Source of the DNA: Methanosarcinales archaeon
GTDB lineage: Archaea; Halobacteriota; Methanosarcinia; Methanosarcinales; Methanogasteraceae
Assembly: GCA_030594905.1 (NCBI GenBank)
Contig: JAUVEF010000013.1
Coordinates: 1-12,982, forward strand
Length of the DNA: 12,982 nt
Reading direction: 5' to 3'
Positions 7,158 to 12,982 of this stretch are shown here, in pieces. Numbering within the stretch: position 1 is the first letter of the stretch; every line of letters starts with the position of its first letter. Below the pieces are notes generated by a model. That model did no database searches and was not told the origin of the DNA. It saw nothing but the letters and a program-made list of their open reading frames with translations. The translations under genes were made by a program, and so were the position numbers.

Positions 7158-8408
7158 CCTTATACAATCGAACACATACATGCGAGAGAGATACTGGATT
7201 CCAGAGGGAATCCGACTGTTGAGGTTGATCTAGAGACTCCAAGCGGTTTTGGGCGCGCTGGTGTACCGTCCGGTGCATCGACAGGCACAAACGAGGCGCT
7301 TGAACTCAGGGATGGAGACAACACGAGATATCACGGAAAGGGTGTTTTAAAAGCGGTACAAAACGTAAATACTGCACTCCGGACCGAGATCATTGGTATG
7401 GATGTACGGGACCAGCGCCACATAGATCAGGCAATGATAGATCTCGATGGTACACCAAACAAAGCAAAACTTGGCGCGAATGCCATACTTGGTGTTTCGA
7501 TGGCGGCTGCAAAGGCTGCTGCTGATTCGGCAGGACTGCCGCTTTACATGTATCTTGGCGGCACCAATGCGCACACGCTGCCGTGCCCGACCATGAACGT
7601 ACTGAATGGAGGCGAACACGCAGGAAACGATCTTGCGATCCAAGAGTTCATGGTCCAACCAAGGGGCGCGTCATCGTGCACAGAGGCAATACGGATCGGT
7701 GCGGAGGTTTACCACGAGTTAAAGAAGATCCTGACCGTGAAGTACGGAGCTGTTGCTGGCAATGTTGGTGACGAGGGCGGATACGCGCCGCCGATGGATC
7801 ATACGAATCAGGCGCTTGATGCGGTCGTCTCTGCTATTGAGGAGGCTGGCTACACCACATCAGAGGTTACACTCGGAGTCGATGCCGCTGCATCAGAGTT
7901 CTTTAAGGGTGGGAAATACCACATCGACGGCACAGAACTCGACAGCGGAGAGATGGTGGATTACTATCTTGACCTCATAAAGACGTATCCAATCCTCCTT
8001 GTCGAGGATCCTTTCCATGAGGAATCCTTTGACGATTTCGCCACATTGACATCGTCAACAGACGTGATCATCATCGGAGACGATCTGTTTGTGACTAACA
8101 TCGAGCGGTTGCAACGTGGAATTAATATGGGCGCGGCAAACGCGCTGCTGCTCAAGTTAAACCAGATAGGGACCGTGTCTGAATCGTTCGATGCAGCAGC
8201 TCTGGCGCACAGAAACGGATATAAGGTTGTGGTGAGCCACAGGTCTGCTGAGACATGCGATTCTATGATCGCTGATGTTGCGGTTGCAGTCGGAGCTGAT
8301 CTCCTGAAGACAGGCGCGCCTGCCAGGTCAGAACGCACTACCAAGTACAACCAGTTAATTAGGATTGAGGAAGAACTGGATCATGTGGCGCGATTTGCCC
8401 AACTGTGA
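7155..8408 (+). CDS. eno: Enolase (phosphopyruvate hydratase)
   Basis: A 417-residue enolase interconverting 2-phosphoglycerate and phosphoenolpyruvate in glycolysis and gluconeogenesis. The N-terminal domain carries AREILDSRGNPTVEV (10-24) and the catalytic loop GVPSGASTGTNEALELRD. The barrel shows NGGEHAGND, QEFMVQP, the Mg2+ ligands in GVDAAASEF, VEDPF and GDDLF, the catalytic lysine in LLKLNQIGT, and VSHRS before the C-terminal KYNQLIRIEEEL signature. Length fits archaeal enolases. Two positions deviate from the usual SHRSGETxD segment (SHRSAETCD here), neighbouring but not themselves catalytic. The start codon is TTG behind GGTGG. It is divergent from argG; the genes downstream have their own TATA box. 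In a methanogen-like cell it would mainly serve gluconeogenesis. Confidence 0.97.
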   Translation: MPYTIEHIHAREILDSRGNPTVEVDLETPSGFGRAGVPSGASTGTNEALELRDGDNTRYHGKGVLKAVQNVNTALRTEIIGMDVRDQRHIDQAMIDLDGTPNKAKLGANAILGVSMAAAKAAADSAGLPLYMYLGGTNAHTLPCPTMNVLNGGEHAGNDLAIQEFMVQPRGASSCTEAIRIGAEVYHELKKILTVKYGAVAGNVGDEGGYAPPMDHTNQALDAVVSAIEEAGYTTSEVTLGVDAAASEFFKGGKYHIDGTELDSGEMVDYYLDLIKTYPILLVEDPFHEESFDDFATLTSSTDVIIIGDDLFVTNIERLQRGINMGAANALLLKLNQIGTVSESFDAAALAHRNGYKVVVSHRSAETCDSMIADVAVAVGADLLKTGAPARSERTTKYNQLIRIEEELDHVARFAQL

Positions 8409-8427
8409 GACAAGCCCCTAAAGAAAA

Positions 8428-8443
8428 CATATATATATATACC
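8428..8443 (+). promoter_or_regulatory. Strong TATA box for the winged-helix gene pair
   Basis: CATATATATATATACC follows a purine-rich AAAGAAAA that could serve as BRE. Expected transcription start is about 8455-8460. That leaves a short leader containing GGTGGT (8471-8476), 4 nt before the ATG at 8481. Confidence 0.7.
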
Positions 8444-8480
8444 ATAAGTTGTAGATTAATGTAACCATGTGGTGGTGTGT

Positions 8481-8813
8481 ATGAGTTCATTTCGATCAAA
8501 AATCAAAAGAAGGTTGGAGCGATATATCGAGTTGGATCCCGACGGAATCAGGTATACCGTCATGGCGACTATACTTAAAGTTAGACAAGTGACTGTGGAC
8601 TCTCTTTGTGACCTACTCTCAAAGAGATTCAAAGTTACCCATAAAAAAGTCGCTTCGATGGTTGGATATATCCATTCCAAACTTGGAATTCTCCATGCGC
8701 ATAAACAGTCATATAAGACGCCGATTGTCTATACGCTGCGCGATGAGTACGTGGATCTTGTAAAATCGGTACTAAACCTGAACCAACCGGAAAATCGCCC
8801 GACTGCGGCATGA
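8481..8813 (+). CDS. DUF2551-like winged-helix protein of methanogen-type archaea
   Basis: A 110-residue basic protein of the type annotated DUF2551 in methanogenic archaea; its function is unknown. It opens with a highly basic segment (KIKRRLERYIELDPDG). A predicted winged helix follows: VTVDSLCDLLSKRF, then the likely recognition helix in THKKVASMVGYIHSKLGIL, and a wing ending in PIVYTLRDEY. A final helix reads VDLVKSVL. DNA binding is inferred from the fold. Three in-frame GTG codons lie upstream (from 8469), but ATG 8481 is chosen because GGTGGT sits just before it. Its TGA overlaps the next gene's ATG (ATGA), so the two are translationally coupled. A strong TATA box separates the pair from enolase. 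Confidence 0.72.
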   Translation: MSSFRSKIKRRLERYIELDPDGIRYTVMATILKVRQVTVDSLCDLLSKRFKVTHKKVASMVGYIHSKLGILHAHKQSYKTPIVYTLRDEYVDLVKSVLNLNQPENRPTAA

Positions 8814-9211
8814 CACTGGTAAAAGATGCTCCACGCACCTCAACCAGCCTGATCGTCCGCTCAGACGCAAACACACGGATCACGGCATCTCGCGACCCGT
8901 TCTATGAGCTGATGCGGAGGCTGTTCCAGAACGAGAGCAGTGCGATACGCGGTCAGAGATTTGTTATGCGGATTCTTGAGCGTGAAGCGTCTGGAAATCC
9001 AATGCGAACAGAGGAATGGCGACAACTACTGGACGAATTTGATATCAGCATATCATCGTTCTATGCCATGCGGAACAAACTGCTCGGCGCAGGGATGATC
9101 ACCAATAAAAAGGGTGTGTACCGGGTATCAGGTCAGTTTGGCAAGGATCTGGTCGATATGGCGAGGTGGTGGTGGGTCGCGGTGTTGAAAAGGGATCTGG
9201 ACAGCTTGTGA
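8810..9211 (+). CDS. Uncharacterised winged-helix-like protein
   Basis: A 133-residue protein I cannot name. The first 25 residues ([13 protein letters not shown]...) look disordered. The centre (about 46-108) reads as a winged helix: a helix around [16 protein letters not shown], then [33 protein letters not shown], where [10 protein letters not shown] is the probable recognition helix, and a wing [10 protein letters not shown]. The C-terminal helix is rich in Trp ([13 protein letters not shown]). The start ATG overlaps the upstream DUF2551-like stop, so they are probably co-expressed and may form a two-component DNA-binding pair. There is no membrane segment or metal motif. A transcriptional role is inference from fold and context. 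Confidence 0.75.
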   Translation: MTLVKDAPRTSTSLIVRSDANTRITASRDPFYELMRRLFQNESSAIRGQRFVMRILEREASGNPMRTEEWRQLLDEFDISISSFYAMRNKLLGAGMITNKKGVYRVSGQFGKDLVDMARWWWVAVLKRDLDSL

Positions 9212-9295
9212 GGGCGTTGTAGCGATTAGCCGTTCCGATAATAGTTTCATAGATTTCATGTTATATTTGGATTTATCCGACCACACCAACGACGA

Positions 9296-9339
9296 GGATG
9301 CGACCCAAACACCATATAATGTGGCAACCCCCCGCATCC
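9296..9339. repeat. Inverted repeat just upstream of the thermosome TATA box
   Basis: GGATGCG (9296-9302) and CGCATCC (9333-9339) are perfectly complementary. They flank an A/T-rich centre with a second TATA-like string, CATATAATG (9312-9320). The right arm ends 7 nt before the thermosome TATA box. It may be a regulator-binding site or a terminator-like hairpin for the gene upstream. Confidence 0.4.
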
Positions 9340-9354
9340 GAAAATCTTTTATAG
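9338..9354 (+). promoter_or_regulatory. BRE and TATA box of the thermosome gene
   Basis: CCGAAAATC followed by TTTTATAG matches the archaeal BRE-TATA pattern. Transcription should start near 9378-9382, giving a leader of about 85 nt. The ribosome-binding site GAGGT (9450-9454) lies 10 nt before the ATG. Heat-inducible expression is known for thermosome genes; no named heat-shock operator was recognised. Confidence 0.65.
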
Positions 9355-9464
9355 AAGTACTATCATTGATTTTTGTCGACTGTTGATATCGTGGCATTGC
9401 AACATCGAGATATGGTTGTAGTGGTACCATGGTCGCAGTACAACATAAAGAGGTATAACAAAAA

Positions 9465-11123
9465 ATGGCAGGACAACTTGGAGGACAGCCGATATTTATT
9501 TTGCGCGAAGGAAGCGAGAGAACACGCGGAAGGGACGCGCAGAACTCAAACATCATGGCTGCGAAAGCTGTAGCCGCTGCAGTACGCACCACACTTGGAC
9601 CAAAGGGGATGGACAAAATGATGGTCGATTCGCTTGGCGACATCGTCATCACCAACGACGGCGTCACGATCTTAAAGGAGATGGATATTGAGCACCCGGC
9701 AGCAAAGATGGTGGTCGAAGTTTCGAAGACACAGGACGATGAGGTCGGAGACGGCACAACGACAGCCGCGGTTCTGACCGGCGAACTGTTGAAGATGTCC
9801 GAAGACTTGCTTGACAAGGATGTGCACCCGACAATTATTGCAGCAGGGTACAGGCTTGCATCCAAGAAAGCTTCCGAGATACTCGAATCACTCGCAACCG
9901 ATGTAGGGAGCAGCGACGATAAAGCTCTCATAAATATCGCAGCCACTGCGATGACTGGAAAGGGGATCGAAGGAACAAAAGAACACCTTGCCAGACTCTG
10001 CGTCGATTCGGTTACATCGATTGCAGAGGAGATTGATGGCAAGATGGTTGTCGATATCGAGAATATCAAGGTCGAGAAGAAGGTCGGGGGGTCTGTTGAG
10101 GATTCCGAACTGATCAGCGGCATGATCATCGACAAGGAACGAGTGCATCCAAACATGCCAAAGAAGGTCAGCGATGCGAAGATCGCTCTGCTCAGCACCG
10201 CAATCGAACTGAAAGACACCGAAGTTGACGCCGAGATCTCGATCACATCACCAGACCAGCTTCAGCTGTTCCTTGATCAGGAAGAGAAGATGCTCAGGAC
10301 CATGGTCACTAAAATGACCGACAGCGGTGCAAACGTCGTCTTCTGCCAGAAAGGCATCGACGACATGGCGCAGCACTTCTTTGCGAAAGCCGGAGTTATG
10401 GTGATTCGCAGGGTCAAGAAGAGTGACATCGATAAACTGTCCCGAGCAACCGGTGCAGGCATTATCACAAACCTGGATGAGATCGAGGATAGTGACATCG
10501 GTCACGCAAACACCGTTGAAGAGAAGAAGATCGGTGGCGGAAGCATGATCTTTGTCACTGGATGCGAGAACCCGACAGCAGTATCACTGATGCTGCGCGG
10601 CGGGACCGAGCATGTGGTTGACGGACTTGAGCGTGCGCTTGAGGATGCCCTGCGCGTTGTGGGCGTTACGATCGAGGACGGAAAACTCGTGTCTGGCGGC
10701 GGATCGCCAGAGGTCGAACTCTCACTGAGGCTGCACGAATATGCAAACAGCCTGACCGGAAGGGAGCAGTTGGCAGTTAACGCATTTGCAGACTCGCTCG
10801 AGATTATTCCAAGAACTCTTGCAGAGAACGCGGGACTCGATCCAATAGACAAACTGGTCGAGATGACGAGCCAGCACAAGGACGGTAAGATACATTCCGG
10901 ACTTGATGTGTACACCGGCGACGTCGTTGATATGTGGGAACGCGGAATCGTGGAGCCACTCCGGGTCAAGACACAGGCAATCAGCGCTGCTGCGGAAGCG
11001 GCAGTCATGATTCTCAGGATCGATGATGTAATCGCATCCCGTGGAGACCCAATGCCACCAGGCGGCGGCGGCGGTATGCCACCAGGCATGGACGGCATGG
11101 GCGGCATGGAAGGAATGTACTAA
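9465..11123 (+). CDS. thsA: Thermosome subunit (archaeal group II chaperonin)
   Basis: A 552-residue, full-length group II chaperonin subunit, forming double rings that fold proteins with ATP and a built-in lid. The start [20 protein letters not shown] is typical of methanogen thermosomes. ATP-binding motifs are present: [10 protein letters not shown] (44-53), TNDGVTIL (63-70), [10 protein letters not shown] (91-100) and [10 protein letters not shown] (about 408-417). The apical domain with the helical lid protrusion occupies the middle third. The C-terminus is a Gly/Met/Pro-rich tail ([20 protein letters not shown]), the flexible tail expected inside the cavity. It has its own TATA box upstream and a stem-plus-T terminator downstream, so it is probably monocistronic. 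Other subunit genes may exist elsewhere; the alpha letter is nominal. Confidence 0.96.
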   Translation: MAGQLGGQPIFILREGSERTRGRDAQNSNIMAAKAVAAAVRTTLGPKGMDKMMVDSLGDIVITNDGVTILKEMDIEHPAAKMVVEVSKTQDDEVGDGTTTAAVLTGELLKMSEDLLDKDVHPTIIAAGYRLASKKASEILESLATDVGSSDDKALINIAATAMTGKGIEGTKEHLARLCVDSVTSIAEEIDGKMVVDIENIKVEKKVGGSVEDSELISGMIIDKERVHPNMPKKVSDAKIALLSTAIELKDTEVDAEISITSPDQLQLFLDQEEKMLRTMVTKMTDSGANVVFCQKGIDDMAQHFFAKAGVMVIRRVKKSDIDKLSRATGAGIITNLDEIEDSDIGHANTVEEKKIGGGSMIFVTGCENPTAVSLMLRGGTEHVVDGLERALEDALRVVGVTIEDGKLVSGGGSPEVELSLRLHEYANSLTGREQLAVNAFADSLEIIPRTLAENAGLDPIDKLVEMTSQHKDGKIHSGLDVYTGDVVDMWERGIVEPLRVKTQAISAAAEAAVMILRIDDVIASRGDPMPPGGGGGMPPGMDGMGGMEGMY

Positions 11124-11143
11124 AAGCTGTTAAAAACGCCCCT

Positions 11144-11189
11144 GAAGCGCAAAAAAGAACTTTGCGCTTCTTCTTTTATTTTTTTTTCC
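11144..11189 (+). terminator. Stem-loop and T-tract terminator after the thermosome gene
   Basis: GAAGCGCAAA (11144-11153) pairs perfectly with TTTGCGCTTC (11161-11170) around a 7-nt loop. It is followed by TTCTTTTATTTTTTTTT. Archaeal RNA polymerase stops at T-runs, and the stem makes this an unusually bacterial-looking terminator 20 nt after the stop codon. Confidence 0.8.
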
Positions 11190-11379
11190 ATAGCATATAC
11201 ACCATACCAATCAGTCACTCTACACACTATTTGCATTCACAGGGATGGTCACATGGTGAGGGGTCAGCTCGAAACTCCGGTTTTCCCGATACTCCGAACC
11301 AAAGCAGTCAGCACCAGATTCAAACCGACAACGCCTTCAAAACCACGGCAACACCCGATTGCGTGACAGCCCCCAATTC
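11190..11379. other. Intergenic spacer, nothing assigned
   Basis: Part of the 628-nt gap between the convergent thermosome and OB-fold genes. I find no gene, RNA or repeat here. A frame opening at 11162 continues through the repeats to the right but shows no protein-like composition. Confidence 0.4.
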
Positions 11380-11721
11380 ACAAAAAAGTATTATCCCAGC
11401 CTCACCCGGTGGGCATTTCTTACTCGCAACCCGTTCAACAAACTTTTCACAAAAGTTTGATCAAAAACTGCCCTCCGGGGTCAGATGCCAGTTTTTACTC
11501 GCAACCTGTTCAACAAACTTTTCACAAAAGTTTGATCAAAAACTGCCCTCCGGGGTCAGATGCCAGTTTTTACTCGCAACCTGTTCAACAAACTTTTCAC
11601 AAAAGTTTGATCAAAACTGGCTTCCACCCAGGGGGGGGGCATTTCTTACTCATTTACGAAAAAGTATACCATCCGCCCCACCCGGAGGGCAGTTTTTACT
11701 CGATTTTTTGTGAAAAAATCG
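11380..11721. repeat. Composite dispersed repeat with a 75-bp tandem array, copy 3
   Basis: A linker module (11380-11420) leads into tandem 75-bp units at 11421-11495 and 11496-11570, which differ at a single base, and a third unit (11571-11646) whose second half has diverged. Each unit contains hairpin A (arms AAACTTTT and AAAAGTTT, loop CAC; at 11440-11458, 11515-11533 and 11590-11608); the first two also carry the AAAAACTG/CAGTTTTT stem. A linker with TTTACGAAAAAGTATACC (11653-11670) and hairpin B (11701-11721, loop GTG) closes the block 30 nt past the stop of the OB-fold gene. The near-identity of units 1 and 2 shows recent duplication. Confidence 0.9.
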
Positions 11722-11751
11722 GGTATTACGAACCGCCGCCACACATTCTTG

Positions 11752-12468
11752 CTACTGTTTCCTGTTGCCTCGCCCGGGCCCCCGTAACACAAATGACACG
11801 AGGCTGAGCACACAGATCGCCACAAGCCCTGAGAATCCGGGAATACCGAAAGGCAGCGCCGTCTTCTTTCCGAAAGTGTCTGCATACAATATACCTGCGT
11901 TGAATATGCCACACGCCTTGACATGAACTCCCGGCTCAAGTGCAGTACCACCATAGTAGAGCACCTTGATATACGCCCCATCACTCGCCACATCGAGCCG
12001 GTGCCCCATGCCAGATTCCCTAACACTGGACAGGTTGCCTATGATCGTTACTTTCTTGCCGTTGTACTGTGCCGGGTTGCTCGACATTTCGGATATCGAG
12101 ACTGTTCCGACATCGATCAGGGGCCAGTGGATGATACCTTCCGGAATAAAAGTATCCTCATCGGTCCGCCGGTAATAAAAGGCGCCAATCACCTTCACGG
12201 TGTCTCCTTCCTCAAATCCCTCAAAAATCGTCGACTGTTTCATGTCAATTGCGATACTGGACTCTCCGTCACTGATGCGCGGGTTATACGAGATGTTTAT
12301 CAGCGTGCCAGTAAGCCCGATTGTCCCACGCGTGAACGTAGCATCATAATACGCAGGATCTGCCATCACCTCTGCCACGGTAGTTTCCGGCATGTCAAAA
12401 CCAATAGCGCACACCGGCGATACCATGGCTATTAGCATACACAGGACTGGTAACAATTTTATGATCAT
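11752..12468 (-). CDS. Secreted OB-fold protein with PGF-CTERM-like sorting signal
   Basis: A 238-residue exported protein. Residues 1-21 form a signal peptide ending SPVCA. Two similar beta-rich domains follow (about 28-115 and 120-200), each opening with a VxEVMADPAYYD or ISEMSSNPAQYN helix and a strand with TGTL or IIGNL. The second resembles the OB fold of CcmE-like proteins (DGAYIKVLYYGGTALEPGVHVKACG), but the CcmE haem-binding histidine motif is not evident, so haem delivery is not claimed. The C-terminus reads IPGF (209-212), a hydrophobic helix (213-228) and basic RGPGRGNRKQ, the layout of PGF-CTERM signals processed by archaeosortase. A strong GGAGGT ribosome-binding site (12476-12481) fixes the start. 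It is probably anchored to the outer face of the cell. The repeat array lies immediately downstream. Confidence 0.82.
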   Translation of the reverse strand: MIIKLLPVLCMLIAMVSPVCAIGFDMPETTVAEVMADPAYYDATFTRGTIGLTGTLINISYNPRISDGESSIAIDMKQSTIFEGFEEGDTVKVIGAFYYRRTDEDTFIPEGIIHWPLIDVGTVSISEMSSNPAQYNGKKVTIIGNLSSVRESGMGHRLDVASDGAYIKVLYYGGTALEPGVHVKACGIFNAGILYADTFGKKTALPFGIPGFSGLVAICVLSLVSFVLRGPGRGNRKQ

Positions 12469-12533
12469 AAGTTATACCTCCTCATCTCCTTGTATCCTCC
12501 CTAACTTCAGTTCCTCTGCCCCTCGCAATCCAG

Positions 12534-12541
12534 TACTATAA
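12534..12541 (-). promoter_or_regulatory. Candidate TATA box for the OB-fold gene
   Basis: On the minus strand this reads TTATAGTA, preceded by GTGGTTAGG. Transcription would start near 12510, about 40 nt before the ATG, leaving the GGAGGT ribosome-binding site in the leader. Confidence 0.4.
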
Positions 12542-12545
12542 CCTA

Positions 12546-12821
12546 ACCACAGTTTGTCACAGGCGTATTATTAGTTTTGCGGAGTCAGGTGATAAAAAGG
12601 AAATTCCAATTTTTTACAGCTCTTTGGCAATTCGCGAGTGTTAGCATCTTGTTTTACATACTGCCTACTTTATTATTTTAGATGGATAAATATATCAAAA
12701 ACTCATTCCAATGCGAAGGACTCTGCCAACCCCGCGCACCATTGGTTGCCGGGTCTATAGAACACTCAGGCAAGAGAAACATTCCTGAGTTGCAAAGTTG
12801 CCAGCGTGTTCTCGCCAATAG
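12546..12821. other. Intergenic region upstream of the HEAT-repeat gene
   Basis: No gene is assigned. The HEAT-gene frame is open back to an ATG at 12682, but that extension (MDKYIKNSFQCEGLC...) has no ribosome-binding site and is unlike the repeat domain. GATAAATATATC (12685-12696) is a second TATA-like site. Between it and the gene lie two short inverted pairs, CAACC/GGTTG (12728-12748) and ACTCAGG/CCTGAGT (12764-12790), which could be leader structure if that promoter is used. Confidence 0.35.
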
Positions 12822-12829
12822 CTTAAATA
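12822..12829 (+). promoter_or_regulatory. TATA box for the HEAT-repeat gene
   Basis: CTTAAATA sits 39 nt before the proposed GTG start, predicting a leader of about 15 nt that contains GGGTG (12856-12860), a suitably placed ribosome-binding site. Confidence 0.5.
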
Positions 12830-12867
12830 TCTGTAACACACAAGTGTATGTAAGTGGGTGTGGAATC

Positions 12868-12982
12868 GTGGCAGACGCTGTTGAACTCATAGAGTTGCTC
12901 AATCAGGGCACCAGGACAAGAAAGACTCGTTGCGAGGCGGTAGTTACACTTGGAAATATGAGCCGAGATGTGAACGGCGATC
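12868..12982 (+). CDS. HEAT-repeat protein, 5' part only
   Basis: The gene runs off the window; 38 complete codons are visible. From GTG (12868) the protein begins VADAVELIELLNQGTRTRKTRCEAV, continuing VTLGNMSRDVNGD. The pattern of a helix ending in ELLNQGT, then basic residues, then a helix EAVVTLGNM, matches PBS-lyase-type HEAT repeats, which form curved scaffolds for protein-protein contacts. The GTG start is chosen from GGGTG 7 nt upstream and a TATA box at 12822; in-frame alternatives are GTG at 12844 and ATG at 12682. Function cannot be told from the visible part. Confidence 0.6.
   Translation, partial: MADAVELIELLNQGTRTRKTRCEAVVTLGNMSRDVNGD

Noticed and set aside
9128..10246. 372-residue minus-strand frame opposite the thermosome gene
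   Set aside because: Ser/Ile/Phe-rich antisense shadow of a strongly conserved gene, with no motif.
11162..11713. 183-residue plus frame after the thermosome
   Set aside because: It starts inside the terminator T-tract and is mostly repeat-derived peptide.
262..11721. CRISPR array
   Set aside because: The repeats are adjacent 75-bp units or dispersed modules without regular unique spacers, and no cas gene is present.
11409..11807. Plus-strand frame encoding 25-residue repeats (QTFHKSLIKNCPPGS...)
   Set aside because: It is a translation of the 75-bp DNA repeat; the period is a multiple of three, so the frame stays open. The same peptides appear at 221-475 wherever the repeat occurs, with no promoter or ribosome-binding site.
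12682..12867. Earlier ATG start for the HEAT-repeat gene
   Set aside because: No ribosome-binding site precedes it, the sequence is unlike a HEAT repeat, and a TATA box and GGGTG site point to GTG at 12868.

Overview
The window looks like a chromosomal segment of an anaerobic euryarchaeon, probably a methanogen or methanotroph relative (Methanosarcinales, ANME or similar). Supporting signs are a membrane-anchored archaeal LonB, a group II chaperonin (thermosome) with a Gly/Met-rich tail, a PGF-CTERM-like surface protein, TATA-type promoters, GGTG/GGAGG ribosome-binding sites, and small archaeal families (UPF0235, Toprim, a DUF2551-like winged helix). The lineage is inferred from gene content, not from a marker gene.

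Layout. At the left, a two-gene minus-strand unit (UPF0235, then a small Toprim protein) runs into a dispersed hairpin repeat. The lonB gene follows on the plus strand from its own TATA box. The minus strand then carries, in transcription order, argG, a two-TM K+ channel with a C-terminal RCK domain, a stand-alone TrkA/RCK protein, and a newly noticed 27-aa membrane peptide. The junctions are only 2, 13 and 4 nt, so this is probably one operon. A 34-aa membrane peptide lies further downstream, beyond a block of repeats. Enolase diverges from argG and starts with TTG. It is followed by two overlapping winged-helix genes with a strong TATA box, then the thermosome gene with its own promoter and a clear stem-plus-T terminator. 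At the right, a convergent 0.6-kb gap holds a 75-bp tandem repeat array. Then come a secreted OB-fold protein on the minus strand and the start of a HEAT-repeat protein cut by the window edge.

The genes are mostly housekeeping: protein quality control (LonB, thermosome), arginine synthesis (ArgG), glycolysis/gluconeogenesis (enolase) and potassium homeostasis. The unusual content is between genes. A modular repeat family built from A/T-rich hairpins with CAC or GTG loops occurs at three sites (about 262-353, 3641-3803, 11380-11721). At all three its first hairpin is read in the same orientation relative to the gene upstream of it, and at one site it supplies the last codons and the stop codon of a gene. 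Together with the two tiny membrane peptides downstream of the K+ channel genes, this is the most promising undescribed material here. No CRISPR array, tRNA, rRNA or transposase gene was seen.
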